A stretch of DNA of 64,000 nt from Mansonella perstans (lineage: Eukaryota > Nematoda > Chromadorea > Rhabditida > Onchocercidae): assembly GCA_037074765.1 (NCBI GenBank), contig JBAMDO010000015.1, positions 62,001 through 126,000 of the forward strand, written 5' to 3'. Shown here one piece after another: positions 48,257-60,741 of this stretch (position 1 is its first letter; each line of letters begins with the position of its first letter). Both the position numbers and the translations under genes were made by a program. A model generated the notes under the pieces. It was not told the DNA's origin and did not search any database. It saw nothing but the letters and a program-made list of their open reading frames with translations.

Positions 48257-51200
48257 ATGACTTTAAATCCAAATAATTTGTCATTGGGTGGACTAGGTCC
48301 TAGCAGCATAGAGCAAATTTTGCGTCTCCGACAAGAGCGTAACCAACGGATTCCGAAATGTGCCCGTTGTCGGAATCATGGCACTGTTTCGGCATTGAAA
48401 GGTGAATAACTAATAATTTTGATAGTGTCAAAAGATACCTACAAACAGTTCAGATTCACAGAATCTAACGATAATTCATGAATTCGAAAAAAGTGTCAAT
48501 TACTAATTTCCTGAAGATTTTTTCAAAAAAATTTTCGTGGTAGTACAAATAACACTATTATTTCAATAATCAAAATGCAAAGATTTGATAATTTTATTTA
48601 CTTCACTATATTTGAAAAAAAAAAGTACTTCCAATATTGCTGAATTTTGCTGCTTGGAGCGAAATATTAGAATTAGTGAAAATTGTTGAAAATTCAAAAT
48701 TGCTTGCTGTTATTAAGATATGATATAAATATCATTGTAGGACATAAGCGTTACTGCAAATGGAAAGATTGTTTGTGCGCAAAATGCACGCTAATTGCGG
48801 AACGGCAAAGAGTGATGGCGGCACAAGTTGCGTTACGACGACAACAAAGTCAGGACGAGAAAGAAGCGAAAGATTTAGAAATATTGCTGGGCGTCGAAAG
48901 AGGTTCATTTCTTTTCAAAAATTTCCTCGTTCTTGCATTGGTTTTATTCGATCAGTTGTTATTTTCAATTTTTAACAATGAACATTACTTCGAGCTGATT
49001 TTTTGCAAAATAGATTTATTACCTTTTATCGCTTGCTTTCAGCTGGGAAACTATTAAAATTCATGCGACAAAGTAAAACGACTGCTAGCGATAATAGAAG
49101 TGAAAATATCGTTGGTGGCAGTCTGTCACTTGAAGAAGGTTATTTGCAATAATACTGAAATTTTATTTCAGTGTTAGAATTAATATTTAAGAAAATGAAC
49201 TAGAAAAAACTATTGCCATTTCATTTACTTAAAACATTCCTTTTCTTATAATAACAGGTTATTTTCAACAATGATTTTCATAGCGAAAATTAAATGCTAA
49301 ACGAACTGTTTATGGTGTAAGAGCGATTTTTTTTTAAGATACAATAATCGATTAACTTTTAAATGTTTCACTTATCGCCTTACAAATAGCAACAGACTCC
49401 TATATTTTGAATCAGTAAACATTGGTTTAATTTGAATTTGTCAATAGTTGTTAATATAACGAGCCCAGGTGTTAATAGTTCTTGTTCTATTTTCCTCTTT
49501 CAGCTAACTAGCTGTGAAAGTAAATATATTTTAGTGGACATTGTACTTCAGTGACCTTTTTCTAACGAGAACTACTCAGATTGCAGTTGCGCTGTTTGCC
49601 AATATAATTCAAGCAAATCAGCGGAATAGACTAAAAGTGTAATATATAGATTTTTTACTCACCAAATAAAAACTTCCGATGATTTTAGCGGATCTGAGCT
49701 TCATATAGATTTTTTGGCTTCCTCAGAAGTGCGTAAAACAAATGAAGTAGTTGGGAAGACACTGCGTTTGTTATTATACGACTTTCATTAGCGGATAAAA
49801 TAACAATCAAGTACAACTATTTACTGCGAAAGGATAATGTATATCTAGATAAACAAACAAAAGAAAGGATGAGCAAACGAATATAGTTTGGGACCTATAG
49901 GCATGTGAGCTATCTTATATACATTACCCTATTAGATTGCAACATGTCATAGCCAATAAATATATATCAAAAACAAGATATAAATTATCAGCAACATAAA
50001 TTAACAAAATTTAATCAAGTTAATTATAGTGCGTGATGCATGTTGACAGTGACATGCAGTCGGTAGATTTTATTCATTTGTAATTGATATGAATGTAAAT
50101 AATTTGTTTTGAATTAATTTGTAGTCGTGTAGAGTTGTTTCATTTCGACGAGAATGTGTTTTGAAGACAAGATCTTGACTATTAAAGTATTTGATTGAAA
50201 TATTAAAAAAAATTTATTTTCATTGGTATTTAATTGATATTTTGTACTAATTAGTATTACATTGTTTTCTTTATCATAAAGGATGGACATCAAATAGCAC
50301 CTTGTTAGCTTCTACTGCTTTCCTGCTTTATTTTTAATGATTTCTTCAGTGTTCCTTTTTTTTGAGAAATATGGTTGAATATGTTGACCCCAAGGGTCAG
50401 TATTTTACTTTATTCTTTACTTCATTCATTAGTTATAGTGCAAATTTCAGTAGCGGCAAGATTTTCTCTCTAAACTATAAGCTTGTCAACAATAGAACAT
50501 TTAATGAGCTCATAGGGATTAATGTTAATCGAAAACATATTAGCATCGCAACTGCCAGAAGGTCAGGTTGAATGATTTTCCCCGCTAAAGGTCATCAAGG
50601 AATCAAGTTAGCAATCAAAACACAATTAATTGCATATATGTACTCCAGCAAAATTGTCCACCAAGGAAGGATTATCCTTGAATCACGAAAGAATTACAGA
50701 CAGATGCCCTTTTATTCCACTACTCTTCTCAGAAATGACGCAATACTTAATTATTATTTCAATTATACTTTAACTTGAACTATAACCTAACATGGTCAGA
50801 TTTAAAGACTTTATATATTCGCCTGAAGTATAAAAATTTTTGATTTTTGATGGTTAAAACAAACAATTGTTTATGAACGAATTTCTTCTTTTCAATCAGT
50901 TATTCAAAATTATCAGCAACAAATTAGCTCGCCAAGTTTAACTTTTTTAATAATTTTAAATTAGTTCCAAAATTTAAAGATTTTGAAACGAAATCACCGC
51001 AATTAACCGATTTGCCATCAACGTCATTAATAAAACCAAAGATATCTTCACCAAATACAGCTATTAATGTGGAACATTTCGCCTTTTCATCCGCAACTTC
51101 ATATCGACGATCTAGAGACAATGATACAGCAGATCCGGAAAACAATAAGGTTTGAATGAATTCAATTTGTCAAAAATTCTCTAAATTTCAGCAAATTTTA

Positions 51201-52250
51201 TAAAAAATAAAGTACATCAACCTTCAACAGAGCTCTATGATGAAGCAAAAAATGTTCATAAAATTAATCACAAGATTCCCTTTTACAGTCCCGTTCACCA
51301 TTTGATATGGCAGAATCTACGGAATCGCAGCAACCGATTTGGTCTGCGCAATGGTCAAATCCATTAAATTTCTGCACATTTCAGCCATTGGCTCCTCTTC
51401 CCTATCGACCTCAACATTTTGGACAAAGTAAAGATTCAAATATTTTGAATCTTTTCATTTTTGATTTCGTGTCAGTAAATATGAAAAGCAAAGAATAAGA
51501 ATGAAGAGATCAAATTGCAAGATAGGTACACTTATAACAATGATAATGATATTAATAAAGCAATTTTATAAATAATGTGAAAGTTCCAGTGTTCTTGATA
51601 TCATTTCAGACCATACAAATATTCACTAAAAAAGTTTCTCATTGATTTTCAACTACTATGCAGCAGTTAAGATTTAGGATCATTACTCGAGTTATTGAGA
51701 GCACTTGTTCTGACAAAGATAATAATATTAATTTAAATGAATTCAATAATTATAAGTGCGTTTCTTCAGCTGTCTTTCCATTCGGTGTTGGTTGTTATCC
51801 CATCAATCCAACTATGCTATACGCGAAACCTCCAGTTCCCAATGTGCCCGAAGGTGGTCAATATTTACATATCCGTTTTTTGCAACTTTTTCTTTCTTTA
51901 ACTGATATCATTTCCTCGAACTCGAAAACAAAATCTAAAACTCTGCCCACCCCTCTGCACATTGCCCTTATAACTGTCCACTTGACTGATTATCTTTTGC
52001 TTTTTTTTTTTTTTTTTTTTTTTTTAAAATCTTTTTTTAAAAACAAATTTATGAGAGAAATAATTTCTACATCTAACTAATTACAGGCACACCACAGATA
52101 TCACATTCATGTGCTAGCAGTACACCCCAAATCGCTACACAGTTTTTGTACAATTCACTTGCACCACTGCCACCAGTACAGGCAAATCCTTTGGATTATC
52201 GACAACATGTCAAAACGTCTAACTCAACTGAAGATCTTCTTGATCAATGA
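48257..52250 (+). CDS. DM-domain transcription factor (DMRT family)
   Basis: A nuclear sequence-specific transcription factor; DM proteins act widely in sexual and neuronal differentiation. Seven exons join in phase to 324 aa: 48257-48401, 48741-48902, 49043-49138, 50965-51149, 51289-51427, 51770-51853, 52087-52250. The DM domain is at about residues 34-80 with all zinc ligands: [20 protein letters not shown], then [20 protein letters not shown] and [11 protein letters not shown]. The sequence is closest in style to the DMRTA/DMRT3 type, but I see no DMA (ubiquitin-binding-like) domain in the rest, so which worm dmd gene it matches is open. The C-terminal half is rich in Pro, Ser and Gln, as expected for a transcription factor. 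The start was chosen as the first in-frame ATG. Intron 3 is the longest (1.8 kb); intron 6 contains a long poly(T) run near 52000-52025. Confidence 0.93.
50385..50399. promoter_or_regulatory. Everted nuclear-receptor-like half sites in a DM-gene intron
   Basis: TGACCC-CAA-GGGTCA is a perfect everted repeat of the half site GGGTCA with a 3-bp spacer, inside intron 3. Two more AGGTCA half sites occur at about 50562 and 50589. Nuclear receptors bind such half sites; whether any binds here is inference. Confidence 0.3.
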
Positions 52251-52727
52251 AACAAATAACTGCTGATAAATTTACTTCAGAAAACGAATGATGTGTAACA
52301 TTCTGGGTTAATAACATAGTTAACTATGCTAAAGCTTTATAAAACAAAAACTCTCTTCAAATACTATGTTTTACTTATAGGTTTGTTTTACAATAAAAAT
52401 CTTTTGCAACAATTTACAATTGACAAAAATACTACAAAAATGCAATATACAAATCGTGATAATAAAGTTTGAAAAGAAACATAAAGATTATACAAATCAA
52501 TTATAAATACAAGTTACCTGTTAATGGAAAAAATTCCCAATTTTTAGATTAAGGCATGAATTTTCATTTTTCAAAATCGTGAAAAAATAAGTGAAACAAC
52601 CAACTGAATAACATCATAATTGAACATATGCGTATATAAGAAGCAGCAATTGTATAGCACCGTGCTTGAAGATGGTTTCGTACATGAAATTTTAATAAGT
52701 TTGCAAAATTTTATGCTTGAAACATGT
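52251..52727. other. Convergent spacer, DM gene and vps-18
   Basis: About 0.48 kb shared by two 3' ends. Possible poly(A) signals for the DM gene are AATAAAAATC near 52390 and AATAAAG near 52461. No other feature is seen. Confidence 0.5.
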
Positions 52728-55700
52728 TTACCAAGCTGTCATTTCCTTCTCATATTCGTCTTCTTCAAAAAACGGTTTATCGATCGAGCTACAAAAAAAA
52801 AATGAGGATATCGATTAATACTTAACAATGCAATTAGTGCTTCAAAGACTTTCCATACTTACTACGTGAAACTTTACTGGTATGCATAATCCGATGAAAA
52901 TTTCTTTCACAGAATATCAAGAACTGATTCAGGAATTTGATGGTAAAAAACTCACTTAATCATTACAATACCGCAAAGGATGCAATCACTAGCAACAGTA
53001 TCATTAATTTCATTGCGTACATGATCCAACTCTTCTTGAACTTCTATAACATATGAAGCTCTGTTATTGAAACAACTTTGACGCTTTATGAAATGTTTAA
53101 AAAGTCAAACTTTTTTTGAATTATCAAACACATCTACCGTTTATTTTTTTTGGTGTCCAATTTGAAGAAGTCGATTTTTCTAACTGCTTCTGCAGTAATC
53201 TCTCCTTCTCGATCAAACTGTTATATTTTTCCTGTTCTTGCTGCAAAAATAATTTTTGCACTCAACGTGAAACAACAGTGCTGAATACCATCATAAGAGA
53301 AGCTTATTCGACTAAATATTACAGCGATAACTATAAAAGGTTTTTTGGAAGATGCTTGAAGTATTTAAAACTGAGTGAGAATATAAATTTTTAAAAATGT
53401 GTCAATTTATAGAAGTTTCTTAAATTATACGCAATTTGTACCAAAGTCCAATGAGATTTCAGCTCCGATTCTAAACAATCTTTGTGGAAAAAATGACGAC
53501 AATTAAATGTATAAAACGGTCGAGTCATCACAGGTTCCAAACATGAGGAGCACTGATCGTTCGCACGAATTATGGTGAACCGAAAAGAAATTGAAGTTTA
53601 ACATTTGTTACTAAAAATAATATCAGTGTATAGGATTCTTAGTTTCCAGAAAGTAGAAATTTATACTTATTTTTTGCCTTTTCCATGCTGTTGCGGATTC
53701 GCTGTGCCATTTCCGTTGCATTCTTCATTTCTAATTGAAGTTGCTAAAAAAATGTAGGATGCGTATATCGGAGCTTTTTTTTGCGTTTATAAGTAATTTT
53801 TTTAGTCACTAAATACAGCAGAAAAAAAAGAATTTTTTAAATATCAGAAATAATTTAACCTTGATTTTTCCTGAATGCTCTTTTAGACATTCACATAATG
53901 GCCCTTTAAAATATTCGATAGTTGTGAATTCTGGAAAGAATGGTAATAAGTCCTGCAAACAAAGAAGTGCGCTGAAATTTAAATGATCCGCATGGTTTGA
54001 ATTTTAAATTTATAAAATAAACTGCAACATAAGTAAAAAAAATTAAACTGAAATGGATTCGAAAGAAAGATTGAAAAATGAAATAACCTGTATCTTGATG
54101 GTATTATCAGATTCTTTCAATAGGCTTACGCATGCCGCTATGTCTTCTTGTTTCTCAATTACATGCCGCGCTGCAAAAACGAGTATGAAAAGAAAGTTTT
54201 ATATCAAAAATCAATCAGAAAACAGGCAAACAAATGTCAATTCTCGCAATCCAACCCCTAAATAAAAAGAAGAAAATGTCCACTCCCTGATAATAATTAA
54301 TAGTGAGGGAATGAAAAATGCAGAATGAAACGTAAAACTGTAACCAATCCAAAACTGCAACCAAAAATTATTTTGCTGAACTTCAAGTATGAGAATTTAA
54401 TATCTGGATGCAACAAACCTATTTGTAACCAAACTTTTCGTCGCATTTCCATCGAAAATTTAGACTTCTCTGAGTTGGGCAGCAAAAAGTCATACTCATT
54501 TTCATTATGTTCTATCATTTGTTTTGCACAAGCTTTTGCCAGTTCGACATCAATCTATAAAACTTGAAAACTCTAATCCTAATTTTTTTTCTAATTTTTG
54601 CGAAGCATGATAATAAATGATTCAAAAACGAAAACCGTTAAAGCGAGAGAAACAGCTTCGTCATAAAGCTCGCTCACGCAATACACGAAAACACAACATC
54701 GTTTCAGTGCTGAAATAAATGAAGAACTAAAAAATAAATTTTTAAAGTCTTTGAAAACCGAAACTTACAAAAAAAGATCAGTACAAAGTACCTTGTTTTT
54801 CCATACAAGTTCTTAAGGCGTATTCAACATCGTACGGAACTGAATTTTTGTCAAAACCATATCTTTCAAAATAATTCAATAACTCTTCTGTCTTGAACCT
54901 AAAAAAAACAGCATTTCTCGATTGAATATAGACCTAAGAAATTAAAACAATACGACTTACTCAGCACACAATGTTATCATGAAATTATGCATCGCTCTGC
55001 TTGCCCAATTCTCATTTATTACGAAATTGAGATATTTCAAAGCAGCAGTGACCTTAAATTAATGAAAAAAATTACTTTGAAGTATTTAATATAAATTTAA
55101 CAAAGACAACAAAAAACAGATTTTCAGAATAGTATTTTAAAGTCACTAAATAAATGAGGAAAAAAAACAGTATTTTAAAGTCTCTTAAACCAATCAAAAT
55201 TTGCATACCATTTTCGTTTTCGACACATCTTGACAACGATATAATGCTGGCAAAAGACGATCCGATACAAGTGCTTTACCTTCCTCCATCCAAGCTGCTA
55301 TCAGCTCGGTAGGTATTTTCTCGATTAACATTGGAGAATGCTTATAATAAAGTTCCAAAATGTGCTAGAAAATACAAAATTTTCTTAACAAAATCACTAC
55401 AATAACCCCAAAAGTTAAGAACTATCCTTAAAAATCAAGTTAACAAAAATATCCCAAAAGCCTGGGATGAAAAATCAATTCATTAATAATGTAAAAGTTC
55501 TGCTGATTATTCGATACTAAAAAGTTATTACTACCTGTTTTCGTATCACTTCCAAAACTTTTTCATAGTCAGACTGCAGCAAGTAAACATTCACAATCGT
55601 TACATGGTCTGAAACCTATTTTATATTACTAATAAAAATGATATCCTACTTTACTGGTAAATTTGTAAACTTGTATGGAAAAGTTTTTGGACAGAAGCTT

Positions 55701-58700
55701 AAAATTTTTAAGAAGTCAAGTTTTTTCTGATGCAACAAACCTTTTAGTTTCTGAGCAAGGTAGAGCAGAATATCAAAATGTGCATGCGAAGTAATTAGAT
55801 GGTAGACTGCGTCACGATTTACTTGCACTGCTGCCTGAAACTTGATTACTTTTTCTCAGTTCTGAAATCCATTTGAAATGGTTCGCCTGTTCTAAAGTTA
55901 CCTGAAACTCGTTCCAAAACACTAACCAGAACAACAGAACGAGCAAGAAACAGTTCAATTTGTTGACGCATATTTTTGATTTGCTGCTCAATGGTTATTC
56001 CTTCGCTTGCTGACTCTGTCCTCTCCAGTTGTGCTTGCTTTTCATTTCGACGTAACTCTGAGAATTCTGTCAGTTGCACTTCCAACAACCAGAGGACCAA
56101 AGTATCTCGTCGTATCTTATCCTGAAAAATTCATACTCACCAGTGAGAATTCAAAAAGGAAACATTTCTTTAAAAATTATACACCTTTTCAACCGCAAAT
56201 AAAGTTAATACCTTTGTGTTAGATAACGACTTCAATTTTAGTTCCAAGAAACGTTTAAGACCACTCCGCCGATCCTCCTCGGTTGATAAAAATTTAAGTA
56301 ATGTGACTTCAAAAGGGTCGGTTGATTCATTAAGAACTTCCGCTGCAGCCGTGAAACTAAAACTTCATGTCACTTTTCATAATTTCTTAAAATGAAATCG
56401 TTGGAAAAGCCATTTTCTTTACATCTACGTTCTAAATCAATGAAATGTAAATGACTTGTAAATTATACTTTTTCTCTGCAATGTACTTTTCAGCTTCTTT
56501 CTTAACAACTAGCTGATGTGGTGCTGGATTACTCAACTTATTTGTAATAGCTCGTGCTTTGCCGTAATCACCACGTTCCAAATAAATCTGCCAAATGTCT
56601 CTGAAAACCATATAATTTTGCTCTCCTCCAGATGCTGAGAAATAATTACTACTGTTCGAATTATATAGAAGCAAAACAAATACCTGAATTCTTCATTTGG
56701 CCGATACTTCCACACACTAACATCAGTATATACCCAAACCATTTCGGATACAGCATCACGGCACATTCCTTTTACTTGACCAGAATCCTAAAAACAATAC
56801 CGGAATGCAAAATTAATCAAAAAAATCATTATGTAGCATCAACTTGAAGTTAAATTACCATGCATTACGGAACAAGTATTTTTTATTTTTAACTGAAACC
56901 ACATAACTAACCGTTCCAATGTTATCATCAAATGTGAGCTTCTGATTGAGTAATGAAACAGCTTCAATATGATTGCTATACAACAACAAAACATTATATT
57001 CTGTTAATGCAACATCCAAAGGATAACTGTAACGTCCATCTATTAACTGATGTCTGAAATCCTCCACTAAAAATTCATTGAAAGCTACATTAAAATTAAA
57101 ATTTTTAATCTAGATTTTATTAAATTAATTTGCTCAACACCAGAAATGTTTTCGGAGACTTCACAAATGAGCAAAGAAGAACAGTTTTTGAGCGTAAAAC
57201 ACCCAACAAATCATTTTTAGATATTTTAATCCCATCTTAACTGGTTTAAAACGATAACTTACTGCATATGTGCTTCTTCTATAATCATATCATATGCTTC
57301 TGAAACTGTCAAATCTATTCTTCCCAATGTATAACCATCAGCACCAACCCAACAAAATGTATTAGGTAGCTCATTACTCAGCTTTGGATAAACCACAAAA
57401 CTGCTGGGCAAACTGCGCTGTGCATCACCCATTGAATGAAAACGAAGCGGTGCTGAAGTTCGACATAAATTTTGCCATATTCAGTAACATTAAATACAGG
57501 AGATTTAAAGCAGCTCGATAAATCATCTAAATTATAGTTTAAACCCTCTATTAATGCTTGTTGAAGTGGAGAAATATTGAGTTGTGCAGCAGACCTAACT
57601 TAGTTCAGAAATTGAAAAATGAACATAGGTTTAATGATTAACCTTTTGATGTAAATAAGGACTGTAAGGCAGAAGGATTATTTTCAGCAAACGCAGAGCT
57701 CCAAATTGTGCTCACAACTGGCTGTATCCCAGATACATCATGCTTTGTATTGATTTGTCCGCTCAAACAATACAATCTTCCAGGAAGGCAAACAAAGAGA
57801 GCCCACCTGAGAAAACATAAAACTATATTCAAATTTCAATTTTACTGGAAAATACAATCAAATTTCTGCAAAAAACTGTTAATACAAAATTTGTTTATTA
57901 TTCAAAAAGTCTAAGTAGAGAAGAATGGTTTCGTAAATCTAAATTAATATTTTAGTTTTACTATTCTGAATTAATAGAAAAATTCCAAAAAATATATTCG
58001 TGATTACGTGAAAGTTCATGACTAAATAATCCCGCTCATAAAACAAGACAAAAAAGCGATGCAAAATTTACCTTGATTTTTGGTTTTCATCCTCACATTG
58101 ACACATCTCAATTCCGGTCACAGACAAATCTTTTACTCCGCTTAAATTATTGACTAGTTCACGAACATAAGCAACTGTTCCATTTGTAACAATCGATGAC
58201 TCAAACAGAGAACCTGCATTGAAATTTTCTGGATAATATCGAAGTTTTGAGAACAAAAAGCTGATGTATAAAAAAATGTTTGGGAATGCATATGAGTATA
58301 TGAGAATGACAAAGGTACAGTTTTTCTTCGGAAGCTTTGAAAAATCGATAGTTCTATTATTCATAAGAATTTGAGCATTTCCAAACAACATTAATAACTT
58401 TTAATCTCAGAAGATGGATCTGCTTTCAATCAATCATTCATTAGATCCTATTAGATTTCATAAAATCACCTTTTGTAGTGCCCAAAACGATGAAACCTGT
58501 TTCGTTATCTGTAGAAATTTCCATATTCCAACCCACGGAACTTATTACATGTCCCTAGAAAATCTTTTAAATATTTTCAGGAAGCTTAAAAATAACCTTT
58601 CTACAAAATAAAGTATTAGAATCATGGAGCTTCCATCTCGAATTTCTCTGGAATAACGAATGGTCCTACCAAATCCAATTTCGTATAGCACAGAAACACT

Positions 58701-59456
58701 TACTTTCAATTTTTTCAACTGTTTCGCCGAATCATGCTTTAAATTTAAGTAAAAATTATCAGCACCAGTTGTACTTATAATTGCATGACGACCATTAGGG
58801 CTAAGATGAACATAAGCAATACGATCATGAGTTAGTAATGGCAAAACAACATCTGCAACACAGTTTATTTAAGAAACATTTACACTACGAATTCAAGAAA
58901 CTACTAACAGCATGTAGAAAAACTAGAATTTGCCTAAAAAATCGCAAATTCAAGCAGATAAGGTCAATTTGCTGTGAAACAGGGAACTAATATTTTCATT
59001 ATAATGTTTAAAATGGATTTCGCTTATTACAAAGAATCAAAACATCAATCATTCATCGTATATCTTAAATAATTTGATAAAACTAAATATTAAAAAAAAA
59101 AAAGAAAAACCAAAATCCGTTGAATTCAAAATCTGTAAGAATATAAAAAATGATAAAAGAAGTGATCAATTCTCTCCTAGAATGTTGCTAAAATTAATTG
59201 CAATAATGTTACCAATTTGTCTACTAGTATTTTGAAGTGGATAATGAAGGAGTTGTCGTGCACCGATTACTAGCAACATTTCACCATTGCTCGAACATAA
59301 ATGAGTAATTTGACCCTTCGGTCTGAAATTCAATCATTTTATTTGAAATTCAGAATTATGGAAAATCAATTATAGTAAGAAGAAAGATAAATATTACCGG
59401 AAATCGACTGCTTTCTTGATAAATATTGCGCTACTCGGTGTACTTCGATTATCCAT
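52728..59456 (-). CDS. vps-18: VPS18 homologue, HOPS/CORVET core subunit
   Basis: A RING-finger subunit shared by the HOPS and CORVET tethering complexes that drive endosome and lysosome fusion; it acts on the cytosolic face of these membranes. I read 27 exons, in phase throughout, giving about 1,015 aa (human about 970). N-terminal WD-like propeller: exons 59398-59456, 59213-59322, 58704-58852, 58470-58554 (VGWNMEISTDNETGFIVLG), 58072-58213, 57643-57806, 57545-57598, 57263-57452 (TFCWVGADGYTLGRIDL), 56912-57053, 56684-56787. Clathrin-repeat solenoid: 56469-56600 (DIWQIYLERGDYGKARAI) through 53860-53952 (DLLPFFPEFTTIEYFKG). A coiled coil follows (53667-53743). The RING-like module is CSSCLEP...FYTFNCRHFFHKDCLESEL (53442-53580) with its second half CILCG at 52956-53043. 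The C terminus is SIDKPFFEEDEYEKEMTAW, matching the human SIDRPF...W ending. Two spots are odd: a possible short intron at 57453-57544 and a missing acceptor A at 53581. Confidence 0.93.
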
Positions 59457-60362
59457 CTAAGCAATTGTCAGGTTACAAGGATCGAGTTAATCAGCTTTCT
59501 TAGTATATCAGTATATATCAGTCGAGAAATATGGACGATACTGCATCATTTATGATTTATATCAGGAATAAATGAAATATATATCAGTAATCGAAATAAT
59601 CGATCAATATTTGCATCTAAAAATCAATGAAAAAATACACAGTAGATTCGTAAAAATCATATGATTGCAGTAGAGAATAACAGCTGAATAAAGAACAAAG
59701 AATGAAATAACATATTTTATACCATGTTGTCTATGTTTTTAAACGTAAGTAAAGGTCGAAGGTTAACTACGTGGATATACAGTCGTCGTACACTAACTAC
59801 TGTGCCTTTTTCTCTTCCAAATACATTCTATTTATCCATACATTTAGAAGCGTTTCCTGGAGAAGAGATTATCTTTGGAGTATCATTAAATCTGTGCTAC
59901 CATGGATAAATTTAAGTGGCGTAGATTCTATCAGATACTTATTAGTAAGGAATAAACAAACTTTCATAGAATCAGGACGTGGATATGCGTATAATTACTC
60001 AAAGAGATCCTTGAAAGAAGAATCGGACAGCGCTGTATCCTACCCCACGGACTTTTTCTTACGTTTCTAAGAGCTCTTAGTTTACGTTTTTTCTTACGTT
60101 TACGTACTTTCCTTACGTTTCTAAGAGCGGTCTACGTATTCGCTAGTTCCTTAAAGCATGCGTAAATCGGAACATAAACAGGGAACATTCCAAGTGATCG
60201 GAATGAGTAACTATGAACTAATCAAAGAATTAAGTGACATTTACGGCTCGTTTATTGCTAAGCGATTGTTGTATTTATAGCACGCATTGATAAAAAAAAA
60301 TATTGATTTAATCGAGCGCTTTTATCGATAGCTTATTTCCGCATCATTTCCCGTCAAGAAAA
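59457..60362. other. Upstream region of vps-18 and unassigned sequence
   Basis: This includes the vps-18 promoter. Overlapping open frames at 59724-60070 (+) have no domain I recognise. A short direct repeat, TTACGTTTCTAAGAGC, occurs near 60060 and 60114 together with further TTACGTTT units. No RNA gene was found. Confidence 0.4.
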
Positions 60363-60517
60363 GCTCAAGTTGATCTAAGGATTAATAAAATCAGTTCAAG
60401 TTGACCCAAAGATTAATAAAATCAGTTCAAGTTGACCCAAAGATTAATAAAATCAGTTCAAGTTGACCCAAAGATTAATAAAATCAGTTCAAGTTGACCC
60501 AAAGATTAATAAAATCA
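60363..60517 (+). repeat. 31-bp tandem repeat, five copies
   Basis: Unit GTTCAAGTTGACCCAAAGAT + TAATAAAATCA. Copies start at 60363 (diverged), 60394, 60425, 60456 and 60487; the last four are identical. The identity of the copies suggests recent expansion or homogenisation. Confidence 0.95.
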
Positions 60518-60675
60518 TGATATCTCACTGCAAGTTTCCGGTACTTATTTTTGCTTCAGTATTATCCGGCTTCTGTTGACTGAGATGGTGTGCACATATA
60601 GCACTGAATGCCCAACGAGAAGTGAATGCTAGGTTAAAAGTGTGAGAAATATTCTTATCCGTTTCTTGATCCGGT

Positions 60676-60741
60676 CACGTGATGATATTTCAGGTTTCTA
60701 AGTGTATTCACGTGATGATATTTCAGATTTCTGAGTGTATC
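60676..60741 (+). repeat. 33-bp tandem duplication
   Basis: CACGTGATGATATTTCAGGT + TTCTAAGTGTATT at 60676 is followed directly at 60709 by the same unit with two or three changes (CAGATTTCTGAGTGTATCA). It lies 160 bp from the 31-bp array. Confidence 0.85.

Noticed and set aside
52620..52805. Plus-strand open frame of 61 codons
   Set aside because: It is antisense to the last vps-18 exon (SIDKPFFEEDEYEKEM), whose match to the VPS18 C terminus is clear.
60363..60517. Possible CRISPR array (31-bp repeats)
   Set aside because: The units are directly adjacent with no unique spacers, the genome is eukaryotic, and no cas genes are present. It is a plain tandem repeat.
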